Positions 1-6,811 of a stretch of 11,311 nucleotides of DNA are shown piece after piece (the first letter of the stretch is position 1; every line of letters begins with the position of its first letter). The position numbers and the translations under genes were made by a program. Origin of the DNA: Deltaproteobacteria bacterium (GTDB lineage Bacteria; Desulfobacterota; Desulfobacteria; Desulfobacterales; B30-G6); NCBI GenBank assembly GCA_003647375.1, contig QMMS01000126.1, forward strand, positions 1 to 11,311. Direction: 5' to 3'. The notes beneath the pieces were generated by a model, which was not told the DNA's origin, made no database searches, and saw only the letters and a program-made list of their open reading frames with translations.

Positions 1-1733
1 TCAGTCCGGCGCTCTGTGCGTTGCTTCTCAAACCGAAAAAGGAAACGCGTGGACCGCTGGGTGCATTTTACCGCTGGTTTAACAACGCCTTTGGTAAGGC
101 GACAAACGGCTATGTAAAGATCTGTAGCGGGTTGCTCCGCAAGGTCTCTATCAGCCTGGTGATTATCGGTGTTATGGCAGCAGGTACGTTTTTCATTGGT
201 GAAAATGTACCCGGAGGTTTTCTACCGGAGGAAGATCAGGGCTATTGTTACGTTCAGTTGCAGCTTCCTGATGCGGCATCGTTGCAGCGGACGAATGCAG
301 CTGCCATCGAGGTTGAAAAACTGCTCATGGATACACCCGGCGTCGAGTATGTCACTTCCGTCGTGGGGATGAGTGTGCTCTCGGGGGTAACCAATACCTA
401 CAGCGCCTTCTTTTTCGTTTCATTAGAACTCTGGGCTGAGCGAAAGACCCCGGAAACGCAATATAAAGCTCTGATGGCAAGTCTGAACCAGAAACTGAAG
501 CAGGTGCCCCAGGGGATAGCGTTTGCATTTTCACCGCCGGCCATCCCCGGTATCGGTACCGCTGGCGGGGTCACTTTTATTCTGCAGGATCGCTCCGGCA
601 AGGATGTCGATTTTCTGTGGAAAAATACCCAAAAGTTTATGGCGGAGGTCGAAAAGCGGCCGGAGATCGGTCGGGTGACAACCACCTTTCTGCCGACAGT
701 TCCCCAATTCTACGTGGATGTGGATCGTGACAAAGTGCTTAAGCAAGGGGTGGAAATTAATGATGTATACGATACCCTGCAGGCCTTTATGGGTGGCTAC
801 TTTATCAACTATTTTAACAAGTTTGGTCGTACCTGGCAGGTTTATATTCAGGCCGATGGGAAGAACCGGCTCAAGGCTGAGCAGCTGGGACAGTTTTATG
901 TCCGCAATGCCGACGGAGATTCGGTGCCGTTGTCGACACTAACGTCGATCGAACAGCGTTCCGGTCCTGAGTTCACCATGCGCTTTAATCTTTATCGCTC
1001 GGCCCAGATTAACGCGGTGCCCAAGCCAGGCTTCAGTTCGTCACAGGCGATGAAGGCGATGGAGGAGGTTTTTGACCAGACCATGTCGCGGGAAATGGGC
1101 TATGAATATATGGGTATGAGCTTCCAGGAGCAGAAGGCCTCGCAAGGTGTTCCGGCCTGGGTGATCTTTGCCCTTTCGCTGGTCTTTGTCTTCCTGATCC
1201 TGGCGTCCATGTACGAGAGCTGGTCACTCCCATTTGCCGTGCTGTTGTGTACCCCTATTGCGATATTCGGTGCCTTTGCTGCTATTTTCCTGCGCCAGAT
1301 GGAATTCAACATCTACGCTCAGATCGGCCTCATCATGCTGATCGGGCTGTCATCTAAAAATGCCATTCTCATCGTCGAGTTCGCCAAGATGAAATATGAC
1401 GAAGGGATGTCGATCAGGGATGCGGCTCTGGAAGGTGCGCGGGTACGACTACGGCCGATTCTGATGACCAGCATCGCTTTCATCCTGGGTTGCGTGCCAC
1501 TGGCCATCGCATCCGGTTCAGGAGCTGTCGCGCGACGGGTGATGGGCTCGGGAGTTATCGGCGGCATGCTGACGGCCACCTTCATAGCGATCTTCGTGGT
1601 GCCGGCATCCTTCTATCTGTTTGAAACATTGGTGCATCGGAATGATCCCGTTGAAAGCCCGGAGGAAAACCCACCAGCGAATCCGTCGGCGGACACCCCT
1701 CCTACAATAACTAAGGGAGACGCAAATGCATAA
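1..1733 (+). CDS. RND multidrug efflux pump, inner-membrane subunit (HAE1/AcrB-like), 5'-truncated by the window
   Basis: This is the C-terminal part (about 576 residues) of a proton-driven RND pump that exports hydrophobic compounds through an adaptor and an outer membrane channel. The reading frame is open from the first bases, starting SPALCALLLKPKK, which matches the conserved segment near residue 480 of the roughly 1050-residue AcrB; TTG at 21 is therefore not the start. Family marks visible are FLPEEDQG after the first membrane helix of this half (about residues 70-77), the porter-domain sequence PQFYVDVDRDK, GMSFQEQ before the next helices, and GLSSKNAILIVEFAK in TM10, whose Lys matches the proton-relay Lys940 of AcrB, followed by RLRPILMTS. 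The TM4 aspartates lie outside the window. The tail after the last helix is proline-rich and acidic. Its end overlaps the next gene by 8 bp, indicating one operon. Substrates cannot be predicted. Confidence 0.95.
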   Translation, partial: SPALCALLLKPKKETRGPLGAFYRWFNNAFGKATNGYVKICSGLLRKVSISLVIIGVMAAGTFFIGENVPGGFLPEEDQGYCYVQLQLPDAASLQRTNAAAIEVEKLLMDTPGVEYVTSVVGMSVLSGVTNTYSAFFFVSLELWAERKTPETQYKALMASLNQKLKQVPQGIAFAFSPPAIPGIGTAGGVTFILQDRSGKDVDFLWKNTQKFMAEVEKRPEIGRVTTTFLPTVPQFYVDVDRDKVLKQGVEINDVYDTLQAFMGGYFINYFNKFGRTWQVYIQADGKNRLKAEQLGQFYVRNADGDSVPLSTLTSIEQRSGPEFTMRFNLYRSAQINAVPKPGFSSSQAMKAMEEVFDQTMSREMGYEYMGMSFQEQKASQGVPAWVIFALSLVFVFLILASMYESWSLPFAVLLCTPIAIFGAFAAIFLRQMEFNIYAQIGLIMLIGLSSKNAILIVEFAKMKYDEGMSIRDAALEGARVRLRPILMTSIAFILGCVPLAIASGSGAVARRVMGSGVIGGMLTATFIAIFVVPASFYLFETLVHRNDPVESPEENPPANPSADTPPTITKGDANA

Positions 1734-3171
1734 GCTGTTATTGACGTGCATATTATTTTTATCGCTCACCGGGTGCATGACGGTCGGGCCGGACTATCAG
1801 CGACCGGAAGTAGTGCCACCGGAGACCTGGCGTTTCGAAAGTGAAGAGGCGCGGGAATTAGGCGACGCCTCATGGTGGGAACGCTTCCAAGACCCCGTAC
1901 TGAACGATCTGGTGGAGACGGCTCTTCAGGGAAACAGGGATCTGCGCATCGCTACAGCGCGAGTGGAAGAATTCTTCGGCCGCTATTTTTCCACACGCGG
2001 CGATCAATACCCCTTTGCTGGCGCCGGAGGCAGTGCCTACCGCGAAAGTGCTAGTGAAAAAGGACCGAATCCTATCCCTCCAGGAGTAGACACAACCTAC
2101 AGCCAGTACGAAGCCTTCCTTGGTGGTACTTGGGAAATCGATTTCTGGGGCAAGTACCGTCGTGCTTCCGAGTCTGCACAGGCTGAGCTCTTCAGTACGG
2201 AGGAGGCCCGGCGCACGGTGGTGCAAACTCTGGTCAGCGCAGTAGCGCTAACCTATATCGAAATCCGGGCTCTGGACATGGAGCTTGAGATCACCCGGCG
2301 CACGGCAGAAACCCGCAAGGGAACATTGGAGTTGTTCCAGTTGCGTTTTAAAGAGGGGATCATTGCCGAAGTGGATCTGGCTCAGGCAGAAGCTGAGTAC
2401 GAAGATGCACTCGCGCGTATCCCTTCCGTCGAACTTGCCATTGCTCAGCTGGAAAATGCCTTGAGTGTCTTCCTGGGTCAAAATCCTGGACCAATTCCCC
2501 GGGGACTGACCATCGATAAACTGGTTCTGCCTGAAGTTCCGCAGGGAATGCCGTCCGACTTGCTTGAGGGACGTCCGGATATTCGGCAGGCTGAACAGCA
2601 ACTTGTGGCGGCCAACGCCAAGATCGGCGTAGCCAAGTCACTCTACTTCCCCACCATATCTCTCACCGGGGCCCTCGGCAGCGTGAGTACAGATCTTTCC
2701 GACCTCTTCACTGGCTCCGCCAAACAATGGAGTTTCGGTGTTCCTGTCACTGTGCCTATCTTCAGCGCCGGTCGCATCGGTGGTGAAGTGAAGGCCGCCG
2801 AGGCTTACCAGAAACAGGCACTTGAGATATATCTTAAGACGATCCAGAATGCCTTTCGAGAGGTGGAGGATGCGCTAGTCGACCGCACCAAGACAGGGAA
2901 ACGTCTTGAGGCGCTCGGTCGTCAGGTCAAAGCCCTGCAAAAATATGACAGACTCGCGTGGATGCGTTACGACGAAGGCTATACCAGTTATCTGGAAGTC
3001 CTCGATGCCGAGCGCAGTCTTTTCAGTGTCGAATTGTCATATGTCTCGGGCCAGAATGCTCTCTTGCGTGCCATCGTCAATATTTACAAAACGATGGGCG
3101 GCAATTGGATTGAGGCTGCGGTGCAGACGGTGGAGCTCCCGCCGATCAAGGAGGCGGACTTCTTCCCCTGA
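1726..3171 (+). CDS. Outer membrane factor lipoprotein of tripartite efflux system (NodT/OprM/CusC family)
   Basis: A 481-residue TolC-like outer membrane channel that forms the exit duct for the RND pump encoded just upstream. A lipoprotein signal peptide is clear: a short basic start, a hydrophobic stretch and the lipobox LTGC with Cys17 as the predicted lipidated residue, followed by the family sequence GPDYQRPEV. Two OEP repeats follow. The first contains GGTWEIDFWGKYRRA, the second the highly conserved segment RPDIRQAEQQLVAANAKIG (from about residue 285) and YFPTISLTGALG, then VPIFSAGRIGGEV and the coiled region with FREVEDALVDR. The length is normal for the family (about 450-490). The ATG at 1726 has a good ribosome binding site (AAGGGAG, 1713-1719, 6 nt away) inside the end of the pump gene, suggesting translational coupling. 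A perfect hairpin lies 62 bp after the stop. Confidence 0.96.
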   Translation: MHKLLLTCILFLSLTGCMTVGPDYQRPEVVPPETWRFESEEARELGDASWWERFQDPVLNDLVETALQGNRDLRIATARVEEFFGRYFSTRGDQYPFAGAGGSAYRESASEKGPNPIPPGVDTTYSQYEAFLGGTWEIDFWGKYRRASESAQAELFSTEEARRTVVQTLVSAVALTYIEIRALDMELEITRRTAETRKGTLELFQLRFKEGIIAEVDLAQAEAEYEDALARIPSVELAIAQLENALSVFLGQNPGPIPRGLTIDKLVLPEVPQGMPSDLLEGRPDIRQAEQQLVAANAKIGVAKSLYFPTISLTGALGSVSTDLSDLFTGSAKQWSFGVPVTVPIFSAGRIGGEVKAAEAYQKQALEIYLKTIQNAFREVEDALVDRTKTGKRLEALGRQVKALQKYDRLAWMRYDEGYTSYLEVLDAERSLFSVELSYVSGQNALLRAIVNIYKTMGGNWIEAAVQTVELPPIKEADFFP

Positions 3172-3233
3172 AGAAGATAAATGTGTGCTCTTCATCAAGC
3201 ACACCATAACGACAGAAGTCACCAACTCGTCGA

Positions 3234-3276
3234 CTCCTTACATTCCGGCCATCAAGAATTGCCGGAATGTAAGGAG
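3234..3276. terminator. Perfect 16-bp inverted repeat between converging operons; possible two-way terminator
   Basis: Arms 3234-3249 (CTCCTTACATTCCGGC) and 3261-3276 (GCCGGAATGTAAGGAG) are exact reverse complements with an 11-nt loop. The hairpin sits 62 bp past the efflux operon stop and 23 bp past the phosphoribosyltransferase stop, where a shared terminator would be expected. No T-run follows the stem on either strand, so it is not a textbook intrinsic terminator. It could instead block exonuclease or be a dispersed palindromic repeat. Confidence 0.45.
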
Positions 3277-3299
3277 CTTGAATCTGGGCGGTAACTTTA

Positions 3300-3866
3300 T
3301 CAGGCTAATCCCGCATCCTCGAACTTCTTTTTTATCTCCGGTTTATTGGCGAAGATTTCCTCCCGGGTGAGGCCATCCAGTTCGTGAGGGAAAATCAGCC
3401 ATTTGTCGGTTTCATGGATATAATAGTCTGGAATAATGCCAGTTACATTATTATTTGGTTTATACCATGGAGTGGCAATACGGATGTCCTCAGGCTGATT
3501 ACGGCGCATTTTTTTTTGAAGGGTCTCGATGACCGCCTTAATGCTGCTGCCGCTGTCAAATACGTCGTCCACGATAAGCAAACCATCTAGCCAGTTGGCG
3601 CGCTGAATAATATACTCCAGTCCATGGACACGGACCTCTTTATTTCTTTTGTTGATACCGTAATAAGACGAGGTCCGAATAGCTATATGATCGGTTTTTA
3701 CGCCTAAATGGTCCAATATCTCCTGAACCGCAATCCCCACCGGCGTGCCGCCTCGCCATATACCGATTATAAAACCGGGGCGGAATCCGCTTTTGAAAAT
3801 ACGCAGGCCGAGTTCAAAGGAATCATTCAACAACTCCTGGGCGGATAAGTATCGTTTTTCGTCCAT
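3300..3866 (-). CDS. Purine-type phosphoribosyltransferase (hypoxanthine/xanthine/guanine PRTase-like)
   Basis: A 188-residue type I phosphoribosyltransferase, expected to join a purine base to PRPP, giving the nucleotide and pyrophosphate in the cytoplasm. The PRPP-binding signature is LLIVDDVFDSGSSI (residues 96-109, adjacent acidic residues Asp100-Asp101), and WRGGTP (37-42) fits the pyrophosphate loop. TPWYKPNN (132-139) and DKWLIFPHE (154-162) resemble the Hpt1/Gpt-like group, where the aromatic and Trp-x-x-Phe-Pro segments lie near the base site. The location after a purine permease and guanine deaminase favours xanthine, hypoxanthine or guanine over a pyrimidine. It is the last gene of the - strand block, 71 bp after the PLP enzyme gene. 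The ATG at 3866 is preceded by AAAGGAGC (3879-3886), a slightly long spacing of about 12 nt. Which base is preferred cannot be read from the sequence. Confidence 0.88.
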   Translation of the reverse strand: MDEKRYLSAQELLNDSFELGLRIFKSGFRPGFIIGIWRGGTPVGIAVQEILDHLGVKTDHIAIRTSSYYGINKRNKEVRVHGLEYIIQRANWLDGLLIVDDVFDSGSSIKAVIETLQKKMRRNQPEDIRIATPWYKPNNNVTGIIPDYYIHETDKWLIFPHELDGLTREEIFANKPEIKKKFEDAGLA

Positions 3867-3894
3867 AATCAGTTAGGTGCTCCTTTAACAATAA

Positions 3895-3922
3895 ATTATT
3901 ACAATTTAGTTTCGATGGTCAA
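3895..3922 (-). promoter_or_regulatory. Candidate sigma70 promoter for the phosphoribosyltransferase gene
   Basis: On the - strand TTGACC (3917-3922) is followed after 16 nt by AATAAT (3895-3900), each matching five of six consensus bases (TTGACA, TATAAT). Transcription would begin near 3888, just before the ribosome binding site at 3879-3886. It lies in the 71-bp gap after the PLP enzyme gene, so the phosphoribosyltransferase could be expressed independently of the upstream genes. AT-rich gaps produce such matches by chance. Confidence 0.4.
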
Positions 3923-3937
3923 GAAATTTATCCTTAT

Positions 3938-5407
3938 CTATAGGTTTTTAAGCAGGCCGGTTTCGATGTTGAATTGATCAATCAGTTCATCAATTTCATC
4001 AACATGACCATGGATATTGTTCCAGTAATCCTCATTGTACCATTGCTCCTGTATCTCTTCGTATGTTTTACCCTGTTGCTCAACCCATGTGTAATACTTG
4101 AGATTATGAACGCGCTTACGGCCATAGTAAGTCAGCTCTTCTATATTATCTATCGACAGCCCTTGCAGATGTTGTGCGAATACCGCAGCAGCATCCTTTT
4201 CAGTGAACTCGCCGCGTTCTTCGGTCAGCTCGCGCAACCGGCTTTCGTACATTTCCATGGAATCGGTCAGCACCGTCATAACGATATCATGCTCCCCTAA
4301 TTCATAGTACCGAGCGAATTTTATGGCTCCTGCGAGGTTGCTTGCACCGGAAATGCCCAGCTGGTTCAGCCCGTTGACCAGTGATTTGGAAACGCCTTTT
4401 GATATCAGGTATTGTTTACCGGCCGATTCGTTGAACAGCCGGATAAGGCTCATGGAGACCTCGTCGTCTATGGCGATGACCATGTCCGTGTTTTTAATAT
4501 TGTGAATCCAGGGCACATGTTTGTCGCCAATTCCTTCAATGCGGTGGGCACCAAATCCATTTTGCAGAAGAGTCGGGCACTGCAGGGCTTCAGCAGCGGC
4601 GATTTTGCAGTTAGGAAAATGCTTCTTCAGATAATCGCCGCAGGCGATGGTGCCGCCGGAACCGGTGGAAGAAATCAGACCCCTGAAGTTGTCCTTGGCC
4701 TCCGTTATACGCTCCAACACCGACATCATGGCCGGTCCGGTGATCTCATAATGCCACAGGTAGTTACCGAATTCATCAAATTGATTGAAGATGACAAGAT
4801 CTTCACCGGATTTTCTAAGTTCCCAACATTTATCGAAAATTTCCTTGACGTTGCTTTCAGAACCGGGGGTTTTTATAATTTCCCCCGCCACCGAAGCAAG
4901 CCAATCAAATCGTTCCTTGCTCATTTCTTCCGGGAGGATCGCGATGGATGCGCACCCCAATAGCGTGGAGTCGTAAGCGCCTCCCCTGCAGTAGTTTCCG
5001 GTGGACGGCCATACGGCTTTCTGCGTGCTGGGATCGAACTGGCCGGTTACCAGGCGGGGAACCAGGCAGCCGAAGGCCGCGCCAACCTTGTGTGCGCCGG
5101 TGGGAAACCATTTGCCGACGGGAGCCACAATCCGCGCATCGACTCCGGTCAGCGCCTTGGGGAATTCAATAAAATTGACTTCGCCAAAGCCGCCGCCATG
5201 AGCAACCGGCTCGTTATGCCAGTTGATCCGGAAAAGATTAAGTGGATCGATATCCCACAGCCCTATGGTTTTCAACTTAGATACGATAGCATCTGGAATG
5301 AGGCCGGGGTCACGCTGTTGTTTGAACGTGGGAATAATGATATTTCTCTCTCTGGCTCTTTCTACGGCTCTTGCAAGCTGATCAGAATTAACGGTTAAAT
5401 CTATCAC
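3938..5407 (-). CDS. Fold-type II pyridoxal-phosphate enzyme of unknown reaction (cysteine synthase/TrpB superfamily)
   Basis: A 489-residue PLP enzyme of the family that performs beta-replacement or elimination on amino acids (PF00291-like). The predicted Schiff-base lysine is Lys107 in FPTGAHKVGAAFG, a context closest to tryptophan synthase beta (HTGAHK). WPSTGNYCRGG (133-143) corresponds to the substrate-binding asparagine loop and SSTGSGGT (246-253) to the phosphate-binding glycine loop. GISGASNLAGA (351-361) and VLTDSMEMYESR (379-390) complete the fold. An N-terminal segment of about 90 residues and an acidic, aromatic-rich tail of about 100 residues exceed the usual 300-350-residue core, so it is not ordinary CysK. 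It lacks the FK-type lysine context expected for diaminopropionate ammonia-lyase (YgeX). The start is GTG at 5407 with a strong AAGGAGGG (5414-5421, 6 nt away). It follows the threonine-synthase-like gene by 46 bp, so the two are probably cotranscribed and could share a pathway or complex. Substrate unknown. Confidence 0.9.
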   Translation of the reverse strand: MIDLTVNSDQLARAVERARERNIIIPTFKQQRDPGLIPDAIVSKLKTIGLWDIDPLNLFRINWHNEPVAHGGGFGEVNFIEFPKALTGVDARIVAPVGKWFPTGAHKVGAAFGCLVPRLVTGQFDPSTQKAVWPSTGNYCRGGAYDSTLLGCASIAILPEEMSKERFDWLASVAGEIIKTPGSESNVKEIFDKCWELRKSGEDLVIFNQFDEFGNYLWHYEITGPAMMSVLERITEAKDNFRGLISSTGSGGTIACGDYLKKHFPNCKIAAAEALQCPTLLQNGFGAHRIEGIGDKHVPWIHNIKNTDMVIAIDDEVSMSLIRLFNESAGKQYLISKGVSKSLVNGLNQLGISGASNLAGAIKFARYYELGEHDIVMTVLTDSMEMYESRLRELTEERGEFTEKDAAAVFAQHLQGLSIDNIEELTYYGRKRVHNLKYYTWVEQQGKTYEEIQEQWYNEDYWNNIHGHVDEIDELIDQFNIETGLLKNL

Positions 5408-5453
5408 AATCGGCCCTCCTTAAATTAATAAAAATTGGTAATATATACACGGA

Positions 5454-6719
5454 TTAGGCCATTTTCCAATCGGCCACCACCTTTTTGAGTGCCTCTAAAT
5501 CCGGCGAAACCGTAAACGGTGTTGTTTGGACAAGTTCTATCGCTTGCATGGCACCTGCCACATCCTTCAAGCCGTTGCCGGTGTTGAGCACAACAATTTT
5601 TTCATCCCTGGAAATCATTTGCTGGTGGACCGCGCTTATCAAGCCGGCATACGAGGCCGCACCGGCAGGTTCTGAAAAAACGCCGGTGCCGCGGGCCAAT
5701 GCAGGGATTGCTCTCAATATTTCGTCATCGGAAATGGACAAAAATGCGCCACCGGTCTCCTTTACGGCGGCCATGGCTTTGATGCGGTCTCTGGGCAGTC
5801 CAGCGCTGATGCTGTCGGCAACCGTTTGCGGGTTAACCGGCGACTTGGTGAGAATATCTTCACCGTTTTTCCATGCCCTATACATATAACTGCTGCCTGC
5901 GGCTTGTACGCCCATCAGTTTAGGCATCTTCTCGATCCATCCAAGCGCCATCAAGTCCTTTAGCCCTTTGTGCAGGCCTCCGATGATACAACCATCGCCC
6001 ACACTGACAAAAATACGGTCCGGTGCTTGCCACCCAAGCTGCTCGCATATCTCATAGGCGGCGGTCTTTTTGCCTTCCGTCATGTAAGGATTATAGCCGG
6101 TGTTGCGGTTGTACCAGCCGTAGGTCTTGGCGGCTTTAAGGCATAACTCAAATGCATCGTCATAGGTTCCCTTTACCAAAATGACATAAGAACCGAAAAC
6201 CAGCAGTTGAGCAATTTTGGCCTGGGGGGCGGTTTCCGGTACAAAAATTACGTTCGGTTGCTGCACGCTGGCACACAGGCCGCTCAATGCCGCTGCGGCG
6301 TTTCCGGTGCTGGCCGTGGTGATGATCCGCACGCCTTTTTCTTTGGCTTTCACCACGGCAACAGCACTGGCCCGATCTTTAAAAGATGCCGTCGGCTGAC
6401 GGCCGTCATCTTTGACCCACAGATCTTTGAATCCCAGGCCGGCTGCTATGTGAGGGGTATAGTACAGAGGAGTCCAGCCCACTGAAAGGGGGGGCACCTT
6501 TGCATGTAACTGAACCGGCAAGAGAGGCTTGTAGCGCCAAATATTAAGTTCGTTGGAGTTCAAAAGCGCTTTTCTGCTGATCTGCCGACCAATGAAATCA
6601 TAGTCGTATTGGACATCGAGAATCCCTTCGTCGCCGTGATCCGGACAGACATAGTCGATTTCGTCAGTCCCGTATTCCTTGCCGCAAATGAGACATTTCA
6701 AATTAATTACATGTTGCAT
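5454..6719 (-). CDS. Threonine synthase-like PLP enzyme with N-terminal zinc-ribbon-like segment
   Basis: A 421-residue fold-type II PLP protein that best resembles threonine synthase (O-phosphohomoserine to threonine). A metal-ribbon-like start holds CLIC (Cys9, Cys12) and CPDH (Cys25, His28), the last ligand being His where Cys is common. The PLP lysine is Lys114 in PTASFKDRA, followed by TASTGNAAAAL (135-145), VSVGDGCIIGG (238-248), FSEPAGAAS (348-356) and NTGNGLKD (379-386), close to the threonine synthase TGHGLKD signature. Length and domain order fit ThrC. The start ATG at 6719 has AGGTGAT (6725-6731) 5 nt upstream. It lies between an SsnA-like amidohydrolase and another PLP enzyme, with no homoserine kinase, homoserine dehydrogenase or other threonine gene in view, so a role in purine or nitrogen catabolism, such as an ammonia-lyase or a diaminopropionate-type elimination, is possible. 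The family call is firm; the substrate is not. Confidence 0.88.
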   Translation of the reverse strand: MQHVINLKCLICGKEYGTDEIDYVCPDHGDEGILDVQYDYDFIGRQISRKALLNSNELNIWRYKPLLPVQLHAKVPPLSVGWTPLYYTPHIAAGLGFKDLWVKDDGRQPTASFKDRASAVAVVKAKEKGVRIITTASTGNAAAALSGLCASVQQPNVIFVPETAPQAKIAQLLVFGSYVILVKGTYDDAFELCLKAAKTYGWYNRNTGYNPYMTEGKKTAAYEICEQLGWQAPDRIFVSVGDGCIIGGLHKGLKDLMALGWIEKMPKLMGVQAAGSSYMYRAWKNGEDILTKSPVNPQTVADSISAGLPRDRIKAMAAVKETGGAFLSISDDEILRAIPALARGTGVFSEPAGAASYAGLISAVHQQMISRDEKIVVLNTGNGLKDVAGAMQAIELVQTTPFTVSPDLEALKKVVADWKMA

Positions 6720-6740
6720 TGGTTATCACCTATCTTGCCC

Positions 6741-6784
6741 CCAAGGTTGCATAAACAATTACAGCTTCACCCTCGACGCCTTGG
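6741..6784. repeat. CAAGG/CCTTG hairpin in the gap before the threonine-synthase-like gene
   Basis: CCAAGG (6741-6746) and CCTTGG (6779-6784) are exact reverse complements enclosing 32 nt, within the 92-bp gap between the amidohydrolase stop and the next start. The enclosed sequence begins with GCATA and ends in CGCCTTG like the hairpin at 10674-10727, suggesting two diverged copies of one dispersed element. On the - strand it would lie in the leader just before the ribosome binding site. Confidence 0.4.
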
Positions 6785-6811
6785 CTCTGAAGCCCTCCGG
6801 CTTTTGCAACA

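Noticed and set aside
2906..3370. 154-residue + strand frame running from the outer membrane factor gene across the hairpin
   Set aside because: Arginine/serine-rich out-of-frame translation of a conserved gene; no ribosome binding site and it crosses the converging gene end.
4412..4963. 183-residue open frame on the + strand inside the long PLP enzyme gene
   Set aside because: It is the reverse-strand shadow of a gene with complete PLP motifs, and its translation shows no recognisable domain.
3938..5407. Assigning the long PLP enzyme as diaminopropionate ammonia-lyase (YgeX)
   Set aside because: The lysine context (GAHKVG), length and C-terminal extension do not match that family as I know it, although the cluster context is similar.
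5454..6719. A threonine biosynthesis operon
   Set aside because: No homoserine dehydrogenase, homoserine kinase or aspartate kinase gene is present; all neighbours relate to purines or are unknown.
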